A stretch of DNA of 64,000 nt from Aedes albopictus (GCF_035046485.1 NC_085137.1:456315004-456379003), one strand, 5' to 3'. Positions 34,331 to 47,690 are shown, counted from the stretch's first letter. The notes: a model not told the origin generated them from the sequence alone. Numbers and translations: made by a program.

Positions 34331-35780
34331 CACTTGGAACAGGGTTAAACGCGGTAGATTCGGTCACACTTGGCCGCCGAGTCCGAGTGCCGTTGATGAA
34401 CTGCACTCGAGAGAGAGTATAATGAGCCAATTACCTAATTAAAAATGTCTGCTTACTAAGTCGCTTATCTGGAGGCCCACTGGCTTAGCTTTTGACTGTG
34501 GATGTTATTGGGATTCGAGTCGGTCAGCGTATGACAGTATTCGTGTTATTCGCAAATGACACCAGTCGGGGTATTTATAAAAGCAGAAAAATAAAGTACA
34601 CAATATATGTAAGTCCACTCCTGATAACGCACAATCAGATATGACGGATGAGTGATAACAGTGTAAACAGGAGAAAGCTATTGCTGCTCTTCTGGTAGCT
34701 TCAAACAGGTCCACTGCAGCGACTTCTGCATTGCCATTTAGGGGCTTCAGCGCACCACTAGGCCCACTCTCCCATGGAAACCTAAGCAGGATCGAACACA
34801 ACTCATCTTACCTGCAATGCACATTGCACACTTAATGCAGAATTGCAATATACTTACTGCTGCCAAGCCCCTTGCTTCGTATCTTCTCGATATCCAATCG
34901 CTGAACCAACGTGTGCGGAGGGAGGTACTTACTAAAAACGCGTGATTGTGATTGACCTAAAACCTAGCAACTCTCTAACTGTTAATGAATTTTTCTGCCC
35001 CTCTGTGTTTGCCTTATAGTGCCATCCAGTAGTGGCAGCAACAGCAGCAGTAAGTAGTGAGTACTGCGTCAAAATGCGTACGAGGAATGCTCTGCTCGTG
35101 TATGTTGGACTGCCATCCCCGAGCTGACAGCAGTGAAAAACTCGAGCTGGAAGATGTCTATCGAGAAGGCGACAAAGTCGCATGATAGAAGTAACATGTA
35201 TCGTATAGCATATCTTCATCGATATTGGGATTTTGAGTGAGAAGTTGGGGAATGAGAAGAAATTCAGTGAGAAGGCTATCTTCAGTTACCCCTGCATGTC
35301 GCCTATATCGCACGCCAATGGTAAACGTTATCACACTTCAGTAAAATCGTTTCTAAGACGATATTAGAGGATATAAAATTTAAAACGGAATTACTTCAGT
35401 TTTCATAAATGATATGCGACCTTACTCTTGATGCTTTGTTAGCTATAAAGTAACGTAACTCCAGCGCCAAGCGTATGCAGACATTTAATCAAAAATTTCT
35501 CCAGATATTCCTTTAAGGGCGGACGGGACGGTCGAGGAAATATCCGCCATTGCTCTGTTTCTACTAAGATGGTAATCTCGGATTTTACTTCATATAATGG
35601 AACAAAAATCTATCATTGTGTATGCTCACTTGCAGTGCATATGCTGATTGTTTTTCAGCCTCATCTGTGCGATAGAAATCGAGATTACCATCTTCAAAAT
35701 CGCGAGGCAAATTGTTAGAAAGAGAGGGAAGATAGGAAAAATAACACAGCGTCCCGATTCACCTTAATAAAACTTTAAGC
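34331..35780. other. Upstream flank of the PXMP2-like gene
   Basis: No convincing exon was found. A short inverted pair, AGATGGTAATCTCG (35570) and CGAGATTACCATCTT (35680), marks a possible small fold-back element. ORFs here are short and without family likeness. Confidence 0.4.
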
Positions 35781-35789
35781 GATGTCTTC

Positions 35790-36043
35790 AGACACTATTC
35801 CAGAGTTTTTTAGAAAAAGTTTCAAAAGTTCCTTCAAAACTTTGTACTGGGGCTACTTTGGAAATTCTTTCAAGAATTTCGCCAGAACTTCCCAAAAAAA
35901 AATCCAATTTCTTCAGAAATTCCACTAGGCCACTATTCCAGAAGTTTCACAAAGAGTTGTGTATGAGTTTCTGCAAAAATTCCTCCAGGGTTTTCTTTAG
36001 AAAATCCATCAGAGATTTTGTTTCGAGATTTTTTTCCGAATTT
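35790..36043. repeat. Decayed satellite-like sequence
   Basis: Pyrimidine-rich units (TTCCAGAAGTTTC type) that stop exactly at the end of the next element and may continue the satellite interior found at 37470-38070. Confidence 0.55.
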
Positions 36044-37467
36044 CCCAACTAACATTTATTGCGAATGTAAACGTCAACAAAGCGTTCTCAATACGGCTTG
36101 ATGCTGAGTTACTGTGTTGTACATATGGACGGAAGCTTCAATGCAAGCCCTATACCAATTAATCCGGCGAACTTAATCCACTTGTACATGCTGTGCGATC
36201 AGCTTCTATGCCACCTAGTCATAGCTCTTTTCTCGGCTCCTAAGTAACCACTAACTGAATAACATCTTGAGAAGGCGCTTTTTCAGCCTTTTCGCAGTTG
36301 TTAAATAACAGTTTTACGGCATCCCCAAATTAAACGATTAAATATAATTAGGTTATGGATACCGTGACGCAATGCATGTGGAACTGGAATTATCACTTTT
36401 AAAATTGAATAATTAAAGTACTTGCCGCTACTTGGAATCGAACTCTCGATCTCCGTATCCACTGGTCCCGATGATGTTCTCGCTGCCACACTATATAAAT
36501 AACATAGAAAATAGCCCGTTTTGTTTTACTCCAGACAAGGCTTCATAATTGTGCCGCAAGAAACCTTACCCAACCTCATCTTGCTGCAAAACTTGTGAAA
36601 CGTCAAACGCAATAATGTTTACATTGAACAAGCTGTGTGGTTGCGCGAACAGATTCTTCTTCACAGCTTCTAGCTGAAAGAGTGTTCTTTGAACGGCTAC
36701 GAAGCGCTGCTGTTTTGTGTTTTGGCAACATTACGAAACGTACTGTATAAAAGCAGCTGTTGTAGTGGCTGGGACTCTTAAGTGCCCCACACAATGCATA
36801 CGTTTGCGTGTGCGTGACAGTAGTTTGACACATTTCCCATGGGAAAACTGTCAAAAAAACGCAAACCTCGACGGAACGGACGCTATGTGTTCCAGGCTTT
36901 ACTCAATTTACACATCTTCCGGCATTGAATCAAAGTGCTATAAAAGCAACCCAAATAATTTCACAGTACAGACATGGATAGCTGTAAAGAATTTGTGTAG
37001 TTGCTATATATCCCGCTTAAAGTTTGTTTTGACAATAATGTTTATATCCGACAAGCCCTGTTGGTAAACCAACAGTTTCTTTAATACAGCTTCTAGCCGT
37101 AATGAAATTGCATAACGGCCTTTAAAGCGCTGTTGGTTTGGGCGTTTGTCAGTATAATGAATTGTACTGTATAGTAGCAGCTGTTTTGTTAGTGGGGACT
37201 CCTATTCGATGTGTTCAAGTTTTCACATCTTCCGGAAAATCTCCCGGAGTTGGAATAGAGTGGAGTAAAGGCAGCCCCAGTGACAAGCAATGGATTTCTG
37301 AAAACCGAGTTTGGTAGCTATATGGAGCTTGTTTTGGAAGTCGTGTATTAGCTTATGATTTATATTTGACTAGCTTTCCTTTTATTCAGCGTTGGCTACT
37401 TTTACTCAATGATTACACAACAGAAAGCAAATGACAGAAGCTTATAGCGCTGAAAATGTTAGTTGGG
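36044..37467. mobile_element. Inverted-repeat element, 1.4 kb, with tandem halves
   Basis: CCCAACTAACATTT at the left and AAATGTTAGTTGGG at the right are perfect inverses, and both sides are embedded in satellite-like sequence. Inside, about 36600-36960 and 37040-37300 are diverged direct copies (ACAGCTTCTAGC, GCGCTG.TG, ACTGTATA..AGCAGCTGTT). A tRNA-like B box (GAGTTCGATTCC on minus, about 36433-36444) lies at 36430-36490. No transposase. Confidence 0.65.
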
Positions 37468-38073
37468 TTTTTTTTTCGGAAATTCGGGTTTTTTTCGGAA
37501 GTATTTCCCAAGCGACCTTCCAAGGGGTTTCTAAAACATTCTCTGGGGTTTGATTTACAATTTGCTCCAGGGTTTTTTTTTTTTGAAAATCTGAATTTCT
37601 GTCAGCCAATCTTCCTGGGATTTCTTTAGAAATTCTTCAAGGGAATTTTTTTTTTTTAAATACGCGATCCATTCGGGAGTTTTCTGCAGGGATTCCTAAA
37701 GACTCTGCCCTTCGCAATTTATTTGATACATATTTTTTTTTTTCAAAAATTCTCGCATGGGTTTTATTATAAATTGGACTAATAATTTCTTCAGAAATTT
37801 CTACAGATTTTTCTCTAGAGATTTCTTTACTATTTTCTACAAGGTGTACTTTTAGAAAAGTCAACAGATTGATCGATAATTATTTCATGAACCCTTGCTG
37901 AAATGCATCCTTTCAAGTCATCTTTCCTAAGTTCCTGAAAAATCTCCCAGGGATTCTTGAAAAAATCTTTCAGGAACTCTTTGGAAACTCTTTCTAGACT
38001 CGTAGATTTAATTTAAAGAATCAGCCAGGGAATCCTAAAGAAATACAGTCAGGATTTCTTTCACAAAATCTTC
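37468..38073. repeat. Satellite interior, second copy of the TA element
   Basis: Read on the minus strand from 38070, the order AGAAGATTTTGTGA, TCCTGACTGTATTTCTTTA, AATCTACGAG, GAGTTTCCAAAG matches 27590-27690 of copy 1 at 25401-29237. The mariner-like element at 38076 is therefore inserted into a second, inverted copy. Confidence 0.65.
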
Positions 38074-38075
38074 TA

Positions 38076-41000
38076 CAGGGTGGCAACTTAGAAATGATAC
38101 ACTCGAAAACTGATGCAAAATTTCAACAGGATTTAATGTTTCTGCAAATTCACTTTTAATAACACAACAAAGTATTAAACTTACAAAGTATTAACTTCAA
38201 TTAAAATCATTCCCTTTTCTTTTGAATCACGGCCCGCCGACGCTTCTCGAAGTTATTACAAGTCGCACGCACCTCTTCGTGCGGCATTTTATCACCGACG
38301 AACTGACGTGACAGCTAGAACAAATAAATTCAAATTTGTTGTCCCCGACGCCATGATGAAAAATAGCCGAACACTACCGCCTCCTCTATAGAGATAAGTG
38401 ACATTTCAACACACGTACACTAGCTTGAATTTTTCCATACACAAAAATGCACGCCAATTCAAAGGCTATTCAGATTGCATATGAAAATATTACCCAATTG
38501 ATTTGGGTAAAACGGCTAAATTATGATAAAACTAACAACCGGGGTAAGAGTGCATATATTTTCCCTCAAGTTTCACAACTACACCTACAAAAGAGACACG
38601 CATACATTTGAACGTGATTACCACTATAACGGTTCGCGTTGTTTTGATAGCTTGACTCCAAACCCCAGTGTATTCATATAGGAAAAGGTTCGCGCCTGAG
38701 CTGATTTGACAGAAGCGTTCGCTCGCTTTGCTGGTCGACCGTTAAATTTAGGGGGGACACTTTTGAAACACCACTGCACAGTGTTTTATTTTGCCGATTT
38801 CGTGCGCTTTTTTAATAACGTTTCAACCGATGATTTTAGCGATATAGTTTCTTCGGAGAAGTTTCTACATAAGACTAGGCGCTTCTTTTGACATAAAGAG
38901 TTGAATGATCAATCCATCTATAAGTGAGATGAAAAAAATATTTTTTCGAAAAATGCAGATAGACGTTTGATGTTTTCGGCAAAGTTGTGCAAAATGCAAT
39001 TTTGAACAACTTTGTCAAGAACGTCATAATGCTGAATCTCATACTTTACGAGATATATTGCGTTGTATGTGCATGACCCCTAGAAATCATATATTTCATC
39101 ATAACTTTTTAACGGGATTTTTTAGATTTTTTGCGTCTTCTACAAAGTTGTTTGGAATATAAAAATACATGTTTTTGCTGAACATCAAAAAACGCTAGCT
39201 TTTAACATTACAAAGTTTTTTACAAATTACTGATTTTTATATGGTAACTTTGAGCTCATGTTACTTTTTTCGGCGCAAAATGGCGCAGAGAACCGTTTCG
39301 AATAATGAAACAACTATATTTCTACTATATCAAAATAGCTTAAACTTTTGTATACAAGTGTATTCTTTATGTGTTATGGTAAATAAACAAACAATTATCA
39401 AATATTGAATTTATTTAATAACTTCTTAATTTAAAGAGATAGAATGTCGCAATGTTCAGCAAAATTGTGTATTCTTGTATGCTCAACAACTTTCTAGAAC
39501 ATAAAAAAATTGTAGAAAATCTTGGTAAAAAGCTATGATTATTTTAACGAATTATAAAAAAAACATATTTAAAAATCACTCAGAAATTGTATTTTATTAT
39601 AACTTTTATTCCATAATTTTTACATTATTTGCATGTTCTGCAAAGTTGTTGAGCATATAAAAATACACAATTTTGCTGAACATTGCGACATTCTATCTCG
39701 TTAAATGAAAAAGTTTTTATATAATTTCAATATTTGATAATTGTTTGTTTATTTACCATAACACATAAAGAATACACTTGTATACAAAAGTTTAAGCCAT
39801 TTTGATATAGTAGAAATATAGTTGTTTCATTATTCGAAACGGTTCTCTGCGCCATTTTGCGCCGAAAGCAGTTTGACGAGTTCAAAGTAACTCTATAAAA
39901 ATCGGTTATTTGTAAATAACTTTGTAATTTTAAAAGCTAGCGTTTTTCAATGTTCAGCAAAAACATGTATTTTTACATTCCAAACAACTTTGTAGAAGAC
40001 GCAAAAAATCTAAAAAATCCCGTTAAAAAGTTATGATGAAATATATGATTTCTAGGGGTGATGCACATACAACGCAATATATCTCGTAAAGTATGAGATT
40101 CAGCATTATGGCGTCTTTCACAAAGTTGTTCAAAATTGCATTTTGCACAACTTTGCCGAAGACATCAAACGTCTATCTGCATTTTTCGAAAAAATATTTT
40201 TTTCATCTCACTTATAGGTGGATTGATCATTCAACTCTTCATGTCAAAAGAAGCGCCTTGTCTAATGTAGAAACTTCTCCGAAGAAACTATATCGCTAAA
40301 ATCATCGGTTGAAACGTTATTAAAAAAGCGCACGAAATCGGCAAAATAAAACACTGTGCACTGTCACGTCGGTTCGTCGGTGATTTTATCCCAAATTTTT
40401 ACCAAACGGTTTTTGAAGGTATCCAAAACCAAGTTCTTCGCGTCGCCCAGGTTCCCTAGCATGTATTCCCATGTACAAAAGTCCAGTTGGTTCAAATCGG
40501 GAGACGAAACCAGCTATTTCGATGAGCTGATGAAGCACGGTAAATTTTGCTTGCATCACTGCTCAACAACCACTGCCTTATGCGTCGGTACTGAGTCCTA
40601 CTGGAAACAAAAACATTCTTTTCCAAACAGTTTCTTGGCACTGGGGAATAGGTGATCTTTGATGACGTGTTGTAAAAAGTACTCTTTGTTGAATTTTATG
40701 CCCCTGTCGATGAACAACAATGGTAATTGGCCTTTTGTTGATATGGTGCCCCAAACCATCACCGCTGCAGCACTTCGATATCGTTGAACCTCCCGTTTGT
40801 CGGCAGGAATTTCACGAAGACTTGCTTTATACACACGATCAATTTGTTTATTTAGAGACGCTTCCAAAGAAAAAAAAATTCGCAAAAAAAAAAATGTTGA
40901 GCAGCGTGCGTCTTGAGCGGAACGCGAGATCTGGCAACCCTGTCGGATTTATTCATAAGAGTCAATCCGTGAATCCTTTGTTTCTTAAAAGCCCCATATC

Positions 41001-41096
41001 TAAGATCTCGTTTCCCCAAGCACACTTGTTTTCAATGCAGTAGCATGAATGCCAACGTATGGCACCCAAACTAGTGTATCACTTTCACGTTGCCTG
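38076..41096 (-). mobile_element. Mariner-like element with broken transposase
   Basis: Ends CAGGGTGGCAACTTAGAAAT (38076) and, inverted, CAGGCAACGTGAAAGTGATA (41096) are flanked by TA. The minus strand carries transposase pieces: KQIDRVYKASLREIPADK, VMVWGTISTKGQLPLLFID, YFLQHVIKDHLFPSAKKLFG, SSPDLNQLDFCTWEYML and LVKIWDKITDEPT, then far downstream EEVRATCNNFEKRRRAVIQ, the C-terminal motif. This is a mariner-family DDE transposase, possibly of the mosquito DD37E type. Stops, an A-rich slippage region near 40880 and the nested insertion at 38777-40358 inactivate it. Confidence 0.8.
38777..40358. mobile_element. Fold-back element, 1.58 kb, nested in the mariner
   Basis: CACAGTGTTTTATTTTGCCG at the left is mirrored at the right, and the arms pair over about 650 bp each (GGCGCAAAATGGCGCAGAG and inverse; ATCAAACGTCTATCTGCATTTT and inverse in part). 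CACTG flanks both ends (38772-38776, 40359-40363). No ORF. Confidence 0.82.
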
Positions 41097-41631
41097 TAGG
41101 TATTCTTTAAACTTTAGAATGTCCTCGACAAATTTCTCCAAGAACTCTTTAAGATAGTGTTGCACGGATAGCTTCCAAAAATGTTGCATGGATTCTTTTT
41201 GAAAATCTTGCATGGATTGCTCCAGAAATTCATCTACCAATTTCTCAGATTTTTTTTTCATAGAGATATCTTCAAAAAAATTTCTAAGCATTCATCTAGA
41301 AAGACAAGATTTTTTTTAGAAACGATTCACGGCCACATTGAGAATCAGAAATTCAGAACTCCCTCAAAAGTTTCTCAGAAGTTTTCTAAAAAATTTTCTC
41401 CAAGGATTGCTTTAGAAATTGTAAAAGAGATTATCAAGGAAATTCCCTAGATATCTTTATATTGCTTTAGATATTCCTTCAAGACATTTCTCTTCCAGAA
41501 ATTACTCCAACGGTTTCTAAAGAAAGTCTTAGAAAATCCTCCAAGTATACCTTCAGAAGTTTTTCTACAGATTCTTTAAGAGATTCTTATGGGAAGGCTG
41601 GAAGACATTCTTGCAGAGATTTCAGCAGATA
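41097..41631. repeat. Satellite interior of the inverted TA element, copy 2
   Basis: On minus it parallels 27270-27575: GAATTTCTGATTCTCAATGT followed by cgtGA.TC, and GACATTCTAAAGTTTAAAG versus GACATTATAAAGCCTAAAG. It is interrupted at 41632 by the TTAA-flanked MITE. Confidence 0.7.
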
Positions 41632-42544
41632 TTAAAGGGTGATACGGTCAAAATTTGGTCACACAATTTTTTTCATAACTTTAGACTGCGTACACCAAAA
41701 CAGCTGATTTTTGGACCAGTAATGCTACATTGTATGTAGCTTATACCATAAAATTTTCATCAAAATCGATTGAGTATTGGTTGATATACAGGGTGTTGGG
41801 TTCCTTACCCAGAATATTTTAGGGGGTGATTAAGGATGATATTTGATGAAAAAAATTGTTCTACGCATATGGTCAAATCTCAACCATTACGGAGTTATTG
41901 AACTTTTCATGATTTTGACAATGCTTTCAATAAAATGGCTATAACATAAAAACGGTCAAACTTATTTAAGATCTCTCAGCACCATTCGAAAGATTATGAA
42001 ATTTGCTATTGAACGTCATCTTCGAACATGCAAATTTTTGTTACTTACTAACTTTTTAAGAGAAAATAAGTGAAAAGTAAGTGGTTTTTTATCAGTTTTT
42101 GTCGATTTACTCGAAAAAATGCGTAATTAACTTATTTTTTCCCTTAGACAAAGTTAAGCGCCTTAAAATGCTCTACAATTCGTTCTTTGGCACCAAACTC
42201 CTAACTCTTGTCATTTTCTCGCAATTTTGATTTGAATGCACTGTTTTGCATCATAAATTTGCTTCAGTAAGTGCATCAGACATTAGCTCTCTTGACCCCA
42301 CTGTGACTGCGAAACTAGCGTCATGTTTATTTCGCGCACATGGCTACTTGATTCCCCGCGCCGAACAACAACAGAATGGCGCGCTGGCGCATGAGTGAAA
42401 AGAACGACGCCGCTGCGTGTTCGGAAAAGTGTTCAGTTGAATGCTTTTTGTAGTCTCAATGATTCTGGGAAGCTCATGGTAATCCCGGGAAGATGGTTGG
42501 ATTTTGGTAGACCGTAACTGAGGCTATCAGCCTGAAAGGCTTGG

Positions 42545-42892
42545 TTAGGGTGTTTTATTATTCCGGCATCGTCTTGGGGGATGGGAAACACCGGAATAAA
42601 ACTGTTGTTGTCGATATCTGGAAGTTCGCGATGATTTTAATAGTGAGCTGGTGATCCCGGAAGTAACTTTGTTGGCTATAAAGTAACTAATAAAGCTTTG
42701 AGCATACAGCACAATCTTCGTCGGGTTTGGACGCTGTTCCTCCTGGTTCTCCAAACATGTCTTTTTCAACCACGTGTAGCCAGCGCGTTCGCAGACGTCC
42801 ATGAAATCACCGACCATTAAACCTGGTTCCATGCTGAATGTTGTTTTCGTTATTATTCTTTCTTTGATAATCGCACTACGTGCCCTGCCCAC
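42545..42892 (-). other. Conserved 115-codon frame in left arm, probably non-coding
   Basis: An open frame with no recognised domain, identical at protein level to the frame at 54465-54812 in the opposite arm. The nearby sequence, in another frame, reads INYGSLQWAGHVVRLSKKE, the tail motif of an RTE-like retrotransposon, so the stretch includes a captured retroelement fragment. Identity between arms reflects recent duplication or conversion of the DNA and does not show coding constraint. Confidence 0.45.
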
Positions 42893-42952
42893 TGAAGGCT
42901 GCCGTAATTTATTCGTTTCAAAATAGTGCTTTTTGACGAAGTAGGTTGATCC

Positions 42953-43021
42953 TGATCGAAGTTTGCAGCTTCCTGCTCTTACTCATTCGCCAACAAATAG
43001 GTAAGAGCAGGATTTAGCAAC
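42953..43021. repeat. Hairpin inside left arm (mirrored in right arm)
   Basis: TCGAAGTTTGCAGCTTCCTG and CTCTTAC pair with GTAAGAGCAGG and GCAACTTCGA around a short loop. The same hairpin is at about 54336-54404 in the other arm. Confidence 0.65.
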
Positions 43022-43169
43022 TTCGATTATGTTAAATCTATCTCATTGAACATAAATAATATTCGCAGCACTTTGTGCTCTGTCTCTGTCTCCACTCGGG
43101 AGCTTGTAGTTTTGTAAAGTTTCGAAAGCAACAACGCCATACTCAATTAGGATTTCTGAATGAAATTAA

Positions 43170-46100
43170 GATTTTGGGAGTAATTCCTCCAGAGATTTCC
43201 ATAAGATTTTTTCCATCGATTCCTCCAAAATTACTTCGGAGATTCTTCTAGACTTCTTCCAGAGATTCCTCTAGGAATTCCTCTAAGAATTTCTCAAAGG
43301 ACTCCAAAGGACCAGCCATTTGTCCAGGGAATATTACAGGAATTATTGCAGAATTTCCTCCAGGAATACGTCTAAGGATTGCTCCACAATTCCTCTAAAA
43401 GCTCCTCCAGGAATACCTCTAGGAATTCCTCCAAGGATTCCTCCAGTAAATTCTTTAGGGATTTCAACATGAGTTCCGGTAGTATTTCCTGCAGGAATTC
43501 CTCTAGAATTCACCTTACAGTTCCTCCAGGAATGCCTTTAGAGAATCCTCCAGAAATTCATCCAGGGACTTTTCCAGGAATACCTTCAAAAATTTCGTAA
43601 GAGATTCCTCCAGGAATACCTGCATGAATTCTTCAAGAAATTCTCTTTCCAGGAATTCTTCAGAAATTTCTCTAAGGGCTCCCGCAAGGATTGCTCCAGA
43701 AATTCTTCAGTGATTTTTCAGCAATTCCTACATTAATTTCTCCAGTGATGCCTCCAGAGATTTTGTTAGTAATTCCTGCAGGCATTTTTCAAGAAATTCC
43801 TTTAAAGATTTCTCCAGGAACTCTTCCAGGGATTACTTGAGGAGTTCCCTCAGGAACTCCTCTGGCGATTTCTATTGGAATTTCTCTAAGAATTCCTTCA
43901 GGATTTCTACCAAGAATTGCTCCAAGAATTCCTTCAGAGTTTCCTCCAGAAATTTCTCCAGAGATTTCAACTAAAAATCGTCCTACAGGGATTCTATCAG
44001 GAATTTCTTCACGGATTCCTTCAGAGATTCTTTTACTAGTTTTTCCATGCATCCCCCAAAGAAATCCTCCGGGAATTCCTCCAGGGATTCACTGAAGAAT
44101 TTCTCCAGTTTCTTTTTGCTCTTAAGGAATTCTTGGAGAAATCTCAAGAGAAGTTCTTCGAGGTATCCCTGGAGGAAACTCTGGAGGAATTCCTTGAAGA
44201 ATCTCTGAAGGAATTTCTGGAAGAATTTCTTCTGGAGGAATAACTTCTAGTAATCTCTGGAGCATTTCCTATAAGAACCCCAGAAAAAATTCCTGAAGAT
44301 TTCCTTGAAGAAATGTTAGAAGTAATCCCTGGATGAAACTCTGGAGAAATCATTGGAGGAATCCCTGAAGGAATTTTTGGTGGAATTCCTGGAAGAGCCT
44401 CTGGAGAAATTTATAGCACAATTGCTTGAGGATTTTCTTTAAGAATTCTTGGAAGAATGCGTCGAAGAACGTTTGGAACGAACGTTTCCTAGAGCAATTC
44501 TTGGACACAACTATGGAGGAGTCTCTGGAGGAGTCTCTGGAAGAATTCCTGGAATAATCCCTGACAGAATCCTTGAAGGAATTCTGGAAAAATCCCTGGA
44601 TGAATCCTAGAAGAAATCCATGCAAGTATTCTTGGAGGAATCCCTGGAGGGATTTCTGAAGGATTTTTTGTTTAAATTTCTGAAGGAATTTGTGAGGACA
44701 ACTTTGGAGGAAACCTTGGAAAAATCCCTAGAGGAATCCACGGAGAAATTTCTAGTGTAATCACTGGAGGAATGCCTGAAGAAATCTCTAAAGAAATTTC
44801 TAGACGAATCCTTGAAAGAATTTCTAGAGGAATCCTGAAGTAATACTGTGAGCATTCTCTAAAAGAAAACTTGGAGGAGTTCCTAAAGGAGTCCCTGGAG
44901 GAATCTCTGCGGGATTCCCTGAATTAATTCATGAAGGAATTCGTAGAAGAAATCTTGGAGGAATCCCTGAAGGAATCTCTGGAGGAATCTCAGGAGGAGT
45001 TCTGGAAGTATACCTGGAGAAATTAATCGAAGAATTCGTGGAGGAATCTCTTGAGAAATTACTGGAGGAAACCCTGAAGGTATTAACCAAGGAATCCTGG
45101 AAGAATCCCTGGATAACCTTCTGGAGGTATCCCTGAAAAAATCCTTGGAGGAATTTTGGAGAAATCCCTGGAATCCTAAAAGCAATCTCTGGAGCAATTT
45201 TTGGAGGAATTCCTGGGGGATTCCTGAAGGATTTCTTGGAGATATTCCTGAAGGAATTTGTGAACCCATCTTTGAAGGAAACCTTGAAAGAATTCCTGGA
45301 GGAATCCTTGGAGGAATTTCTGGTGTAATCACCTGGAACATCCTCCTGAAGTAAATAGTATCTGGAGCATTCTCTGAAAGAATACTTGGAGGATTCCCTG
45401 AAGGAATTCCTAGAGCAATCCCTGGAGGAATATCTGATGCAATCTCTGGAGGTATACCTGGAGGCAATTTCTGGAGGTATACCTGGAGGAGTTCCTGGAG
45501 GAATTCGTGGAGGAAATTACTGGAGGATCCCCTGAAGGTATTAACAAAGAAATCTAAAGAGGAAACCTGTAAGAATCCCGGGAGAACCCTCTGGAGGAAT
45601 CCCTGAAGGAATTCTTAGAGAAATTCCTGGAGGAATTTGTGAACCAAATTTTGAAGGAAACCTTGAAAAAAATCCCTGAAGGAATTTCAGGTGTAATCAC
45701 TAAAGAAATGCCTGGAGAAAACCCTGAAGGAATATTTGGAGAATTCCCTGACGGAATTCCTAGAAAATTCCATGGTGGAATATGTGGACGAATCCCTGGT
45801 GGTATTCTTGGAGGAATACGTGGAAGAAAATTTGGGAGAATTCGTGGAGGAATTCCTGAAGGAATCCCAAAAGAAATCTCAGGACACATCACTGGAGGAT
45901 TTCCTGGAGGAATTAATCGAAAAATTCGTGGGGGAATATCTGGACGAATTACTGGAGAAACCCTTGTAGGAGTGATTTATGGAATCCAGGGAGGAAACCT
46001 GGAGGAATCTCTGGAGGACTTTCTGGAGGAATCCCTGAAGAAATTCTTGGAGAAATCATTGGATTAATTTGTGAAGGAAATGTTGGAGGAAACCTTGGAA

Positions 46101-46870
46101 GAATCCCTGGAGGAATCTTTGGGGGAGTTTCTGGTGTAATCACTTGAGGAATGTCTGAAGAAATCCCAGGAGGAAACCAGGAATACTTTCTAGGGGAATC
46201 CCTGAAGGAAATCTTGAATGAATCGCAGGAGAAATTTCTGGATAAATTCCTGAAGGTATCCCAGCAGCATGCCCTGAAGGAATTCTTGGAGGAATCCCTG
46301 GAAAAATTGAAAGTGGAATTTTTATGGAAATTCTTGGAGTAGTAGCTAGAGGAATCTCTGGAGTAGCTCTAGGAAGAATCTCTAGAAAAATCCTGGTAAG
46401 AATTTTCGGAGCAAGTTTTATTTTTGGTGATTCTTTTAGGAAATCCTCCAGCGAAACATCCAAGAAATCCTGCCGATTTTCCTACATAAAGTGACTTTTT
46501 CGAGATTTTGCCAAATAATTCTCCAGCAAATGATCCAAGCATACCTCCAGGGAATCCTCCAGATTGCCTCCAAGGTTTCCTGCAAGAATTGAACAAGAAA
46601 TGCCACCTGTGATTCTCTCGGAAATTTTCGCCAGGAATTTCTTCATCAGTTCCTCCAGGGATTTCTCGAGAAAATCCTCCAGGAGTTTCTACAGGGGTCC
46701 TCAAAGGAATTGCTGGAGGAATCCCAGGAGAAGTTCATTGAGGTGTTCCTGTAGGACACTCCGGAGAAGTTCCTAGAGGAATCTCTGAAAGAATTCGCAG
46801 AATAATCTCAGTAAAAACTAAAGTATTCTCTGCAGCTGCTCCGGGAAGAATCCCTACAGGAGTAAATTCT
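43170..46870. repeat. Satellite interior of palindromic element, left arm
   Basis: Pyrimidine-rich on plus at 43170-44100, purine-rich at 44130-46400, pyrimidine-rich at 46440-46690 and purine-rich again to 46870. Units are 12/24 bp (GGAATCCCTGGAGGAATT type). ORFs of up to 194 codons here are periodic by-products. Relative to the right arm it retains blocks at 44600-45060 and 45700-46750 that the right arm lacks. Confidence 0.88.
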
Positions 46871-46876
46871 GGAGGA

Positions 46877-47690
46877 AATTGCTCACGATTAATGGAAATC
46901 GATTAAATTATGCAGATAAAGCAACTAGTCTCGGATTCACTATCAGAAGCAATTTTGAATGGGATGGTTACATCTTGCAACAATGTGGTAAAATATACTC
47001 TAAATTGAGAACTCTACGGCTAACAGGACATTTTCTCTCATCAGATATAAAACTAAAATTATTCAAAAGCTTAATTTTACCTTTCTTCATTAATTGTGAT
47101 TTCTTGTTGATGCAAGCTTCTTCGAGTACAATTAATAAACTAAAAGTCGCTCTCAATTCTTGCGTGAGATATGTCTTTAATTTGGGTAGATTTGATCATG
47201 TTTCACATTTGCAATCAGTACTAATCGGGTGTTCATTGGAAAACTTTGTTAAACTGAGATGTTGTATTCTGATTAAAAACATTGTAACAACTGAGCAGCC
47301 CGGCTATTTATTCACTAAACTGACACCATGTAGAAATTTCCGTTCTCAAAAATTCATACTTCCTAGACATCATTCTACTAAATACGGAAATTCCTTTTTT
47401 GTCAGAGGTGTTACCATTTGGAATTCCCTTCCCAATGATCTAACGAATGAGCCATCAAGAATGAGATTCAGAAGAAAATGTTTTGAGCACTTTAGTTAAG
47501 TTTGTTGAATTATTGAGTATGTTTATTTTTTTTTTTTGACGATTGTGTAGTAGAAAGCAAATGTATGGAATTAAATATTTAGAATGTGGCACTGCTTCTA
47601 CGTTATAAACATTTTAGCATAGATAAGACAGATAGTCTTAAGTTACTGATTCTAATAAAGAAATGAAATGAAATGAAATGAAATGAAGGA
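46877..47690 (+). pseudogene. 5'-truncated non-LTR retrotransposon, C-terminal part
   Basis: The 206-codon frame at 46879-47499 reads like the tail of a LINE reverse transcriptase: KATSLGFTIRSNFEWDGYIL, KIYSKLRTLRLTGHFL, LFKSLILPFFINCDFL, LNSCVRYVFNLGRFDHVS and finally FFVRGVTIWNSLPNDL. Catalytic motifs are missing because of 5' truncation. A 3' UTR follows with AATAAAG, ending in a GAAAT repeat (47660-47687), as in several mosquito LINE clades (CR1/L2/Jockey-like; not resolved). It interrupts the left arm: satellite sequence matching the right arm resumes at 47690. Confidence 0.85.

Noticed and set aside
41785..41800. Firm assignment of the palindromic element to hAT on the basis of CAGGG ends
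   Set aside because: The flanks give TATA, not an 8-bp duplication, and no transposase is present.
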